In this document: positions 38,574 to 46,348 of the stretch, piece after piece
Layout: each line of letters starts with the position of its first letter
Position numbering within the stretch: the stretch's first letter is position 1
DNA from: Micromonospora qiuiae
GTDB lineage: Bacteria; Actinomycetota; Actinomycetes; Mycobacteriales; Micromonosporaceae
Assembly (NCBI RefSeq): GCF_016863555.1
Contig: NZ_BOPC01000037.1
Location: 47,621 to 111,620, forward strand
DNA length: 64,000 nt
Direction: 5' to 3'
Notes under the pieces: generated by a model
The model's database searches: none
Told to the model about the DNA's origin: nothing
Seen by the model: the letters and a program-made list of their open reading frames with translations, nothing else
Made by a program: the position numbers and the translations under genes

Positions 38574-39722
38574 TCAGAACGCGAGCTTCTCGGCGGCTGC
38601 GGCGAGATCCGCCGACGATCCGACATGCACCCGCTGGGCGGTGTCCGACCCTTCCGCGAGTTGTACCGTCTGGATCACCTCACCGGTCAGGTCGACAACC
38701 TTGATGCTGGGCCGTTCGGTGAGGTCCCGATCACCGTAGTCATACACGGTCAGGTGCTCGTTGTCGTACCAGCCCACCACGGTCCCGGCGGTCGGTACGG
38801 AGAACTCCTGTTCGATGGTGCCGGTGACGACATCCACGATCTGGATCCGGTCGTCCACAAAGGGGTTGTCCAACGCGATCCTGTTGCCGTCGGGTGAGAA
38901 CCCGCTGCCGTCGCGCAGGGAGCCACCCGTGACGCGGAGGGTACGCGTCGGTTTGCCGGACAGATCGTAGAAGCCGACACCTGTCACCCGGCCCGGCTCA
39001 CTCTCGCTGTCAGAAACCGAATGAGTCAGAGCAACTCCCGTTCCGTCAGGTGTCCACACGAAGACCAGGCCGTTGGTGTTCTGCGTGCTGACGTCGGGAA
39101 CCTCGACCTGGCGGACGTCCAGCGTCGCCGCGTCGACCAGCAAGAAACCGTCGCCACCGCCGTGCTTCGGCCGGTTGGTGATCAGGATCTGTCGGCCGTC
39201 GGGCGACCAACTGGCACCCGAGGTGTAGCCGGCATTGCCCGGAAGCCACCGGACCTCCCCGCTCTCCCGGTCCAGCACCCCTCTCCTCGACGGGTACGCC
39301 GGGCTGTTGTCCCCCACGTGCACCACCACCTGGCTGCCGTCCGGGGATGGCACCACCTCGTTGTACGGAACCTTGTCGTACTCGCCGGTGTTCGGGTCGA
39401 GCAACAGCGAATAGTCGTCCGCCGGCCCCGGGTCTCCCGGGTTGTCAACTCCGCTGTACGCCGTCACGACGAACGGCTTGACCGCCGGTCCCTGGCCCAT
39501 CACCGCGGGGGACAGATTGCCACCAGGGCTCGCCACGACACCGATCGCCACCGGCACAGCCACCAGCGCCACGGCAACCCCGGCGACGCCGGTCACCGCC
39601 AGGCGTGCGGCTCGCTGCCGGCCGGCCTTACGAATCGCCACCTGAGCCAGGTCGACCGGTGGGGAAACGTCGGTGAGCTGGTCTAGCGCTTCACGAACGG
39701 CGTTCTCGAGTTGGGTGGTCAC
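38574..39722 (-). CDS. Membrane-anchored WD40/TolB-like protein, partner of sigma factor
   Basis: A 382-residue protein: about 40 cytoplasmic residues, a helix at about 41-63 (LAVTGVAGVAVALVAVPVAI), then an extracytoplasmic beta-propeller-like domain with repeated SPDG-type strands (VVPSPDGSQVVVHVGD, ASWSPDGRQILITNRP, FVWTPDGTGVALTH, GFSPDGNRIALDN). Such TolB-like propellers bind ligands or other wall proteins. Its start overlaps the stop of the upstream sigma factor by four bases (39719-39722), implying a sensor or anti-sigma role for that factor. Confidence 0.82.
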   Translation of the reverse strand: MTTQLENAVREALDQLTDVSPPVDLAQVAIRKAGRQRAARLAVTGVAGVAVALVAVPVAIGVVASPGGNLSPAVMGQGPAVKPFVVTAYSGVDNPGDPGPADDYSLLLDPNTGEYDKVPYNEVVPSPDGSQVVVHVGDNSPAYPSRRGVLDRESGEVRWLPGNAGYTSGASWSPDGRQILITNRPKHGGGDGFLLVDAATLDVRQVEVPDVSTQNTNGLVFVWTPDGTGVALTHSVSDSESEPGRVTGVGFYDLSGKPTRTLRVTGGSLRDGSGFSPDGNRIALDNPFVDDRIQIVDVVTGTIEQEFSVPTAGTVVGWYDNEHLTVYDYGDRDLTERPSIKVVDLTGEVIQTVQLAEGSDTAQRVHVGSSADLAAAAEKLAF

Positions 39723-40237
39723 TGGTGAACCTCCTGCACGGCAAGGTGAGTGAGCTCAGGGCAGAGCGTGCGGATCCGATCGAGGGCGCGAACGGCCTGG
39801 CTGCGTACCGTCGTCGGTTTGCAGCGCAGGATGTCGGCGATCTCCTCGTCGGGCAGGTCCTCCAGATAACGCAGCACGAGCACCGCACGCTGCTTCGGCG
39901 CCAGGCGGTCCAGGGACGCCCGCAACGCCAGACTCAGGTCGACCCGGGCGGTGGGGTCCGTGTCGGCCACATCCGGAAGCCGGTCGGTAACCACCTCCCG
40001 GCCCCGCATCGGCCGGCGCCACCAACTCACCTGCTGCCGGTAGAGCGCCCGGCGCAGATACGCCTCGGGCTGGCCGTGGCGGACCTTCCCCCAGTGCCGG
40101 TACGCCTTGGCCAACACCGTCTGCAACAGGTCCTCGGCCTGCTGCCGGTGGCCGGTCAGCGCCAGGGCGGTCCGAAACAACGCATGCGACCGCGCCCCGA
40201 CGAAGGCAGTGAAGTCCTGCCGCGTCTCAAGATCCAT
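39719..40237 (-). CDS. SigE family RNA polymerase sigma factor
   Basis: A 172-residue sigma factor of the actinobacterial SigE-like group: DFTAFVGARSHALFRTALAL at the start, QAEDLLQTVLAKAYRHWGKV and QPEAYLRRALYRQQVSWWRR (region 2), LDRLAPKQRAVLVLRYLEDL and PDEEIADILRCKPTTVRSQA (region 4). It is the first gene of the second sigma/membrane-protein pair and is coupled to the propeller protein behind it. Members of this group typically respond to envelope or osmotic signals in Streptomyces relatives. Confidence 0.9.
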   Translation of the reverse strand: MDLETRQDFTAFVGARSHALFRTALALTGHRQQAEDLLQTVLAKAYRHWGKVRHGQPEAYLRRALYRQQVSWWRRPMRGREVVTDRLPDVADTDPTARVDLSLALRASLDRLAPKQRAVLVLRYLEDLPDEEIADILRCKPTTVRSQAVRALDRIRTLCPELTHLAVQEVHQ

Positions 40238-40333
40238 AGAAGCTCCCGCGTGTCATGCCCCTACAAACGCGAGATCGCCATGGTTCGCTGCGTCACCCGC
40301 CCTCCGATCCTGGCCGGTTCCCACGATCGACCG

Positions 40334-40570
40334 GTGAACGACACCGTCGTACTGCATACGGTCACGATGCCCGCCGCCCCTGCCCTCACGCTCCGCCCTT
40401 GGCGAATGGAGGACGTTCCCGCACTGCTTGAGGTGTGCCAGGATCTCGCGATGCGTCGCTGGACGATCTCTCTCATGAGCAACGATGCTGAGGCGATGCG
40501 GTGGGTGCAGGCCCAGCAGCGAGGCTGGGTAACGGGCAACCTGTTCGGCTTCGCGGTCCTTGAGAAACGT
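40334..40570 (+). pseudogene. Truncated GNAT acetyltransferase
   Basis: From GTG 40334 the frame reads as the N-terminal third of an Acetyltransf_3-type GNAT: LTLRPWRMEDVPALLEVCQD, RRWTISLMSNDAEAMRWVQA and NLFGFAVLEK. After about residue 78 family similarity ends abruptly and the frame continues as unrelated sequence. The acetyl-CoA binding motif A is absent, so the product would be inactive. The break lies about 190 bp from a degenerate tRNA-Ala copy, which suggests loss through an integration or excision event. Confidence 0.6.
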
Positions 40571-40756
40571 GCTCCGATCGACAAGGTCCTGCCCGCAGCG
40601 CCGCCCGCGTTCCCTCTCGATGGCCACCTGCACACGGCACCGAGGTGCATGAAACGACGTCCGGCCGGCGCGTGCCCGCCAAGCTACCTCCGCCATCGAC
40701 CGGCTTCTCGTGAGCAGCTCAGCTGCCCTCGGAGCGACATGAGCCAAGGAGAGTGC

Positions 40757-40812
40757 TGGTGGAGCCCATGGAGCTTGAACCCCTAACCCCTGCCTTGCAG
40801 AGGCGGGCGCTG
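40757..40812 (-). pseudogene. Degenerate 3' half of tRNA-Ala
   Basis: This stretch matches the 3' half of the intact tRNA-Ala at 40989-41064 (CCA end, T arm and anticodon stem-loop region including TGCAAGG-like bases) with several changes, and then diverges. It is in the same orientation, 232 bp away. Such partial tRNA copies usually mark an attachment site left by an integrative element. Confidence 0.65.
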
Positions 40813-40988
40813 AGCGTGACCGACAAGCGGCAACGCAGTCGTCTTTCACTCAGCGCCCGTCGTCCGCTGTCAGGGCTTACCAACGGATGTCACGCTTCTG
40901 CTGACTTCCTGCTGACGCTCAATGACGACCCTCAATCAGGAAAAGAGCCCATCAAGGGTGAAGAGAGCCGGCGACCAGGCTAGATGTG

Positions 40989-41064
40989 TGGTGGAGCCCA
41001 GGGGACTCGAACCCCTAACCCCTGCCTTGCAAAGGCAGTGCTCTGCCAGTTGAGCTAGGGCCCC
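40989..41064 (-). tRNA. tRNA-Ala (anticodon TGC)
   Basis: Cloverleaf on the minus strand: 5' acceptor GGGGCCC pairs with GGGCTCC, D arm AGCTCAACTGGCAGAGC, anticodon loop CTTTGCAAG with TGC, T arm GGGGTTCGAGTCCCC, discriminator A and an encoded CCA. Confidence 0.95.
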
Positions 41065-41089
41065 GATGGCGGACGGTGCCGCCGATGGT

Positions 41090-41218
41090 TCAGCGAAGGT
41101 CCGGCGAGGTGGTCGCCTCGTGCCAGAGAGCTCGCTCGTCGTTCGCTTCCTTGATCTTCTTGGCTACCACCGCGGCCACGCCGACAACGCCGGCCAGAAT
41201 CAACAGCTTCTTGAACAT
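41090..41218 (-). CDS. DLW-39 family small protein
   Basis: A 42-residue protein hidden between the two tRNA genes: MFKKLLILAGVVGVAAVVAK at the start (a short membrane helix), then KIKEANDERALWHEATTSPD and LR. Length, the MFKKLL start, the ALWxEAT motif (DLW in the family name) and the position next to tRNA-Ile/tRNA-Ala downstream of gyrA all match the conserved actinobacterial DLW-39 family. Its function is unknown. A GGGGTAGCCCCG stretch precedes the ATG at 41218. Confidence 0.85.
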   Translation of the reverse strand: MFKKLLILAGVVGVAAVVAKKIKEANDERALWHEATTSPDLR

Positions 41219-41262
41219 CGGGGCTACCCCTCACGCTCGGCGTGCCGTCGGATCATGTGCGG

Positions 41263-41336
41263 TGGGGCTAGCTGGAATCGAACCAGCGACCTCAGAGTTA
41301 TCAGCTCTGCGCTCTAACCGACTGAGCTATAGCCCC
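41263..41336 (-). tRNA. tRNA-Ile (anticodon GAT)
   Basis: Cloverleaf on the minus strand: acceptor GGGGCTA with TAGCCCC, D arm AGCTCAGTCGGTTAGAGC, anticodon loop CTGATAAC with GAT, T arm CTGGTTCGATTCCAG, discriminator A. CCA is not fully encoded. Confidence 0.95.
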
Positions 41337-41459
41337 GCTAGCGTCGAGCAAGGTTAACCCATCCGCCCACCCCGCCCCAAATCGGGGTCAGGCAGGTCGA
41401 GCACCCGCATCGTCGCTGCCGAACCTACCCGAGGACCAGCCGCAGCCACACCGAAATAA

Positions 41460-41492
41460 ACACCGGGCCGGCCGCGGTGGCCGGCCCGGTGT
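41460..41492 (-). terminator. Rho-independent terminator of the gyrase/DUF3566 operon
   Basis: Perfect 14-bp stem ACACCGGGCCGGCC / GGCCGGCCCGGTGT, five-base loop, followed on the minus strand by TTTATTT. It lies 14 bp past the DUF3566 stop codon. Confidence 0.9.
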
Positions 41493-41506
41493 TCGGGTTG
41501 TGGAGA

Positions 41507-42433
41507 TCAGTCGCGCTCGGCGAGGGTCAGTTCGATGCCGCCCACCAGGTCGGCGCAAACGTTGTACACGAACGCCCCGAGCGTGGCCAGCGCCGTGAAC
41601 AGTACGACGTTCACCAGGCCGATCAGCGCCGAGCTGAAGATCACGCCCTTCGCGGTGATCTGGAAGCCGCTGGTGCCCTGCCCGCCGCTGGCGTTGACCA
41701 GGTCACCCAGGCTGTCGTTCACGCTGGTGAAGACCCCCATCGCGTCCAGTGCCAGGTACAGCACCGAAGTCGCGACGACGATCACGATGAACAGCACCAC
41801 CGAGACGGCGAACGCGAACTTCATCACCGACCAGGGGTCGATCCGCTTGAGGTTCAGCCGAGCCCGACGCGGCCCGCGCGAGGCGGCCGAGCTGACCGAG
41901 GTACGGGCTGCGCGTACCGCATCACCCACCCGCGCGGCGCCGACGGCCGCAGCGCCGACGCCCGGAGGAAGCCCTCCGCCGCTCGCCGGACGTCCGGTCC
42001 CGAACGAGCGGGTGGTGTCCGGCTTCGCCGCCGCCCCGGTGACCCTCGGCTGCGTGCCCGTCGCTCCGCTGCCGATCTTCGGCAGGAAACCCGTTGTACC
42101 CGTCGAAGACTGGCCAGGACGGCTACCGATCGGCTGGGTCGTCGACGGGGGCCCGGCGGTGGCGGTCGCCGGTGTCGCGTTGGCCTCCCCCGAGCCAGCG
42201 GACTCGGTGCCGCTCTGCTCCCCCGAAGCGGCCTCCTCGTCGTCGGTGGCCTTGTCGGGCGGCGGCGCCATGCCCGGGGCCCGGGTGAATTTCGGTGCAG
42301 GCGCGTCGGCGGGGACCGTGGCCCGGCCCACGGCCGCGCGGCCGGTCGCTGGCGCGCCGCTCTTCGCGGCCTCCTCGTCGACCGGGTTGGCCGAGGTCCC
42401 CGCGTTCCCCGACTTCGCCTGTGTCTCCGTCAT
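41507..42433 (-). CDS. DUF3566 transmembrane protein
   Basis: A 308-residue protein. The first 190 residues are Ala/Pro/Thr/Gly-rich and disordered. The C-terminal DUF3566 domain starts at RARLNLKRIDPWSVMKFAFA (about 192) and contains two helices, VSVVLFIVIVVATSVLYLAL and VVLFTALATLGAFVYNVCAD, joined by a GV(F)xSVNDSLGDLV loop. Genes of this family follow gyrA in nearly all actinobacteria; the function is unknown, though a link to cell envelope or division has been proposed. It starts 4 bp after the gyrA stop, so it belongs to the gyrase operon. Confidence 0.92.
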   Translation of the reverse strand: MTETQAKSGNAGTSANPVDEEAAKSGAPATGRAAVGRATVPADAPAPKFTRAPGMAPPPDKATDDEEAASGEQSGTESAGSGEANATPATATAGPPSTTQPIGSRPGQSSTGTTGFLPKIGSGATGTQPRVTGAAAKPDTTRSFGTGRPASGGGLPPGVGAAAVGAARVGDAVRAARTSVSSAASRGPRRARLNLKRIDPWSVMKFAFAVSVVLFIVIVVATSVLYLALDAMGVFTSVNDSLGDLVNASGGQGTSGFQITAKGVIFSSALIGLVNVVLFTALATLGAFVYNVCADLVGGIELTLAERD

Positions 42434-42437
42434 TCAA

Positions 42438-45400
42438 CTAGTCCTGTTCGTCAGGCTCGTCGGCATTGCGAGCAATCGCCACGATAGTCACGCCGTCCGG
42501 AAGGTCCATCAGCTTGACCCCCATTGTGTTCCGGTCACGCGTACGGCGTACAGGCTTCACCGGAGTCCGGATAACGCCACCGTTGCTGGTGATAGCGAAC
42601 AGCTCGTCGTCCGGGTCGATCACCACCGCACCGACCAGACCACCGCGTCGCTCGGTGATCTTCGCAGTCAGCACACCTTTACCTCCCCGGCCCTGGACCG
42701 GGTATTCCTCGATCGGGGTGCGTTTCGCGTATCCCCCGTTCGTGGCCACCAGCACGTCCAGCCCCTCCCGGACGACCTCCATGGCCAACAGCTCGTCATC
42801 CTCGCTGAACCGCATCCCGATCACCCCCGAGGTCGCCCGGCCCATCGGCCGCAGCGCCTCGTCGGTGGCGTTGAACCGGATCGCCTGGGCGTTCTTGGAA
42901 ACCAGCAACAGGTCGTCCTCAGGACCAACGAGCGCAGCACCGACCAGCTCGTCCTCATCGCGCAGGTTGATCGCGATGATGCCGCCGGAACGGTTGGAGT
43001 CGAACTCCTCAAGCCGCGTCTTCTTCACCAGGCCGTTCTTCGTCGCCAGGACCAGGTAAGGCGCCACCTGGTAATTCGGAATCTCGATGATCTGTGCGAT
43101 CTGCTCGTCCGCTTGGAACGCGAGCAGGTTGGCCACATGTTGGCCCTTGGCCACCCTACTGGCCTCCGGAAGCTCGTACGCCTTGGCCCGGTACACCCGC
43201 CCCTTATTGGTGAAGAACAGGATCCAGTCGTGCGTGGAGCAGACGAAGAAGTGGCTGACGATGTCGTCCTGGCGGAGCGAGGCACCACTGACACCCTTGC
43301 CACCACGCCGCTGCGAACGATAGAGGTCGACCTTCGTGCGCTTCGCATACCCCGTGCGGGTGATCGTGACCACCACGTCCTCCCGCGCGATGAGATCCTC
43401 CATCGAGACCTCACCGTCGAACGGGACGATCTTAGTACGTCGGTCGTCGCCCCACTTCGCGACGATCTCACCCAGCTCCTCCGAGACGATCTTCCGCTGC
43501 CGCTCCGGCTTGGCGAGGATGTCCTTGAGGTCGGCGATCTCCAGCTCCAGCTTGGCCAGGTCGTCCAGGATCCGCTGCCGCTCCAACGCGGCGAGCCGGC
43601 GCAGCTGCATGTCCAGAATCGCGGTGGCCTGGATCTCGTCGATCTCCAACAGTCGGACCAGACCCTGCCGGGCGTCCTCCACGGTGGGCGAGCGCCGGAT
43701 CAGCGCGATCACCTCGTCAAGGTGGTCCAACGCCTTGGCCAGACCGCGCAGGATGTGCGCCCGCTCCTCAGCCTTGCGCAGCCGGAACGCCGTCCGCCGG
43801 CGAATCACCTCGATCTGGTGCTCGACGTAGTAGCGGATGAACTGCGCCAGGTTCAACGTGCGCGGCACCCCGTCGACCAGCGCCAGCATGTTCGCGCCGA
43901 AGGTCTCCTGGAGCTGGGTGTGCTTGTAGAGGTTGTTCAGCACCACCTTCGCGACCGCGTCACGCTTGAGCACCAGCACGATCCGCATACCGGTACGCCC
44001 AGACGACTCGTCGCGGATGTCGGCGATCCCGCCGAGCTTCCCCTCCTTGATCAGTTCAGCGATCCGCTCGGCCAGGTTGTCCGGGTTCACCTGGTACGGC
44101 AGCTCGCTGACCACCAGCGCCGGGCGCCCGCGCTTGTCCTCCTCGACCTCGACCACAGCGCGCATCCGAATCGAGCCCCGACCGGTGCGGTACGCGTCCT
44201 GGATACCGGACTGCCCGACGATCAGCCCGTGGGTGGGGAAGTCCGGGCCCTTGACGATCTCCAACAGCGCTTCGAGCGTGGTGGCCTCGTCGGCGTCCGG
44301 GTTCTCCAGGCACCACTGCACCGCCGCACCGATCTCCCGCAGGTTGTGCGGCGGGATCTTGGTGGCCATGCCGACCGCGATGCCCTCGGAACCGTTGACC
44401 AACAGGTTCGGGATCCGCGACGGCAGGATGGTGGGCTCCTTGGCCCGGCCGTCGTAGTTGTCCTGCAGGTCGACAGTGTCCTCGTCGATGTCCCGCAGCA
44501 TCTCCATCGCCAGCGGATCGAGCTTGCACTCCGTGTTGTGGCTGACGAAGCCGTCGGAGACGAAGGAGTGGTCGTCCGTATCCACCCGGATGCTGTAGAC
44601 CGGCTGCACGCCCGCGTCCGCGACCTCGGCCACCTCGGCGTAGTAGAAGCGCCCGTCCACCAGCGGCTCGACCACATCGAGCACCTCGGCGTTGGTGATC
44701 CGGGCCGCGATCTCGTCCCGGTCCCGCTCCCAGCGCTCGACTCGGTCCACGTTGTGCCGGCGCAGCCAGTCCCGCTCGGTCCAGCGGCTCGCGCCGTGCC
44801 TCCGGATGAAGTCACCGACCAGCGGCACATGATCGCTGGAGAGCGCCGTGCTGCTCGCCGGCACCGACGTCAGCTCCGACTCCAGCTTGGCCTGCTTGCG
44901 GCCGAGGAAACCGACGTGGGCAGCGAAGATCCGCGCGTCGCGGCGGTTGGTGATGACGACCTTGATCTCGCCGTTGTCGTACCGGCACTGCTTGCTGATC
45001 ACGCCGAACTCGAGCAGCAGCTGCTGCACCTCGCGGGCGAGGCGCTCGCTGCGGGTGGAGTACGAGATCTGGATGGTGTTGCGTGGCAGCAGCGAGGAGG
45101 AAGCGTCCCCCTCGAAGAGCGCCTGGAGGAAAGCCCGCTTGATCGCAGCCGGCCCCTGCCAGACGAACTCCGGCACGAACTTGCCGGCACTCCGAGCCCC
45201 GATCAGCTCGCCGAGAGCCGTCGTAGCGAACTGCCGGATACTGGCGCGAACCCGATGCAAGCTCTTGCCCGAGGGCATGATCTCCTCGCCGAACCAGCGC
45301 TTGCCCCCAACGGCGAGGTCGAAGGCTGCCACCACTCGCGTGAAAAACTCACGGTCCGTGTTGGCGAACTCCACCCACTCATCCGAAATCCAGCCTTCAC

Positions 45401-46214
45401 TCACGAGCGCACCCGCGAGGACCGCCGCCTCGACGTGTTCCAGCATCGGGTAGCCGATCTCGTCCGGCACACTGCGCTGGAGGACAACCCGGTCGCCGGG
45501 AGAGATCTCGGCGAGCAGCTTCCAGAGCAGGGTCGGCACGCCGGCCACATCCACCAGGCAGAGCACCGGGTGGTTGTGGGTGCCGGTCAGCTCGTACCCC
45601 TCGCGGGTGCGCAGCCGCAGCGTCGGGTGCTCGCCGGAGTGGAAGAACTTCGAGGCCCGGACCAGGTCGCCGTTGCGGTCGCGGACCTTGAGGTCGATGT
45701 CGGTCTCACTGCTCGGCACCGCGCCGGGCACGACCTGGTCGATCCGCACGCCACCAAGAGCGGTGCGAATTCGGACATCTCCGGTCAGACAATAACGCAT
45801 CGCCGCAGCTGGATCATTTCCGGGCGAACCGAAGTTTCCGTTGCCGTCGACCAGGGGGTAGCGCAGCGACCAGTGCTGGGCCATCCGGACCAGGGCGTCG
45901 TAGATGGCCGAGTCGCCGTGCGGGTGGAACTGGCCCATCACGTCGCCGACGACCCGGGAGCACTTCACGTAGCCACGGTCCGGCCGGTAGCCGGAGTCGA
46001 ACATGGCGAACAGGATCTTGCGGTGGACCGGCTTGAGCCCGTCCCGGACGTCCGGCAGCGCCCGCCCGACGATGACGCTCATCGCGTAGTCGAGGTAGGA
46101 GCGCTGCATCTCCACCTCGAGCCCGACGGGCTCGATCCGGTCGTGCGAGACGACGGCGGCCTGCGCCTCGGGGACCTCGGGCTCGTTAGGTGTGGACTCG
46201 GGGGATTCGGTCAC
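42438..46214 (-). CDS. gyrA: DNA gyrase subunit A precursor with intein
   Basis: A 1258-residue precursor; removal of the 419-residue intein (residues 142-560) leaves an 839-residue GyrA. Extein features are RALPDVRDGLKPVHRKILFA (about 51), QFHPHGDSAIYDALVRMAQ (about 95), the quinolone region, catalytic Tyr141 at the end of AAAMRY, then TECKLDPLAMEMLRDI after the splice site. The C-terminal beta-pinwheel has GyrA boxes such as QRRGGKG and GRGGKGV. With GyrB it introduces negative supercoils. The GTG start at 46214 has AAGGG. gyrB lies upstream, separated by a 134-bp gap holding DnaA boxes. Confidence 0.97.
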   Translation of the reverse strand: MTESPESTPNEPEVPEAQAAVVSHDRIEPVGLEVEMQRSYLDYAMSVIVGRALPDVRDGLKPVHRKILFAMFDSGYRPDRGYVKCSRVVGDVMGQFHPHGDSAIYDALVRMAQHWSLRYPLVDGNGNFGSPGNDPAAAMRYCLTGDVRIRTALGGVRIDQVVPGAVPSSETDIDLKVRDRNGDLVRASKFFHSGEHPTLRLRTREGYELTGTHNHPVLCLVDVAGVPTLLWKLLAEISPGDRVVLQRSVPDEIGYPMLEHVEAAVLAGALVSEGWISDEWVEFANTDREFFTRVVAAFDLAVGGKRWFGEEIMPSGKSLHRVRASIRQFATTALGELIGARSAGKFVPEFVWQGPAAIKRAFLQALFEGDASSSLLPRNTIQISYSTRSERLAREVQQLLLEFGVISKQCRYDNGEIKVVITNRRDARIFAAHVGFLGRKQAKLESELTSVPASSTALSSDHVPLVGDFIRRHGASRWTERDWLRRHNVDRVERWERDRDEIAARITNAEVLDVVEPLVDGRFYYAEVAEVADAGVQPVYSIRVDTDDHSFVSDGFVSHNTECKLDPLAMEMLRDIDEDTVDLQDNYDGRAKEPTILPSRIPNLLVNGSEGIAVGMATKIPPHNLREIGAAVQWCLENPDADEATTLEALLEIVKGPDFPTHGLIVGQSGIQDAYRTGRGSIRMRAVVEVEEDKRGRPALVVSELPYQVNPDNLAERIAELIKEGKLGGIADIRDESSGRTGMRIVLVLKRDAVAKVVLNNLYKHTQLQETFGANMLALVDGVPRTLNLAQFIRYYVEHQIEVIRRRTAFRLRKAEERAHILRGLAKALDHLDEVIALIRRSPTVEDARQGLVRLLEIDEIQATAILDMQLRRLAALERQRILDDLAKLELEIADLKDILAKPERQRKIVSEELGEIVAKWGDDRRTKIVPFDGEVSMEDLIAREDVVVTITRTGYAKRTKVDLYRSQRRGGKGVSGASLRQDDIVSHFFVCSTHDWILFFTNKGRVYRAKAYELPEASRVAKGQHVANLLAFQADEQIAQIIEIPNYQVAPYLVLATKNGLVKKTRLEEFDSNRSGGIIAINLRDEDELVGAALVGPEDDLLLVSKNAQAIRFNATDEALRPMGRATSGVIGMRFSEDDELLAMEVVREGLDVLVATNGGYAKRTPIEEYPVQGRGGKGVLTAKITERRGGLVGAVVIDPDDELFAITSNGGVIRTPVKPVRRTRDRNTMGVKLMDLPDGVTIVAIARNADEPDEQD
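44535..45791 (-). mobile_element. GyrA intein with LAGLIDADG endonuclease
   Basis: 419 residues inserted between Tyr141 and Thr of the GyrA extein. Splicing blocks are CLTGDVRI (Cys1), GYELTGTHNHPVLCL (block B), VYSIRVDTDDHSFVSDG (block F) and the end FVSHN followed by Thr. The centre has two dodecapeptide-like motifs, VLAGALVSEGWI and LQALFEGDAS, so it is a full-size homing intein rather than a mini-intein. The insertion site is the one used by the mycobacterial GyrA inteins (M. xenopi type), and the ends are clearly related (DVAGVPTLLWKL, DAGVQPVYSIRVD). Confidence 0.93.
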
Positions 46215-46250
46215 TGTTAACCCTTATCAGAGTGTGAGTCGTTTTCGTGC

Positions 46251-46302
46251 TGTGGATAACAGCTGTGGATACCGGCCAAGCTGTGGATAACTCTGTGGAC
46301 TG
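46251..46302. promoter_or_regulatory. DnaA-box cluster between gyrB and gyrA
   Basis: Four DnaA-box-like nonamers in the same orientation: TGTGGATAA (46251), TGTGGATAC (46264), TGTGGATAA (46282) and TGTGGACTG (46294). Two match the consensus exactly. The gap is not at oriC, so this is an additional DnaA binding region. Confidence 0.75.
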
Positions 46303-46348
46303 ACTGGCCGAACCGGACAACTCCGGCCCGGTTCGGCCAGCCGGGCCG

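Noticed and set aside
40757..40812. Second functional tRNA-Ala
   Set aside because: Only the 3' half is present, with mismatches, and no 5' acceptor strand or D arm follows.
41535..46220. Plus-strand open frame of 1561 codons opposite gyrA and the DUF3566 gene
   Set aside because: It is the mirror of a high-GC coding sequence: residues are His/Arg/Asp/Leu-rich, it has no domain, and gyrA on the other strand is unambiguous.
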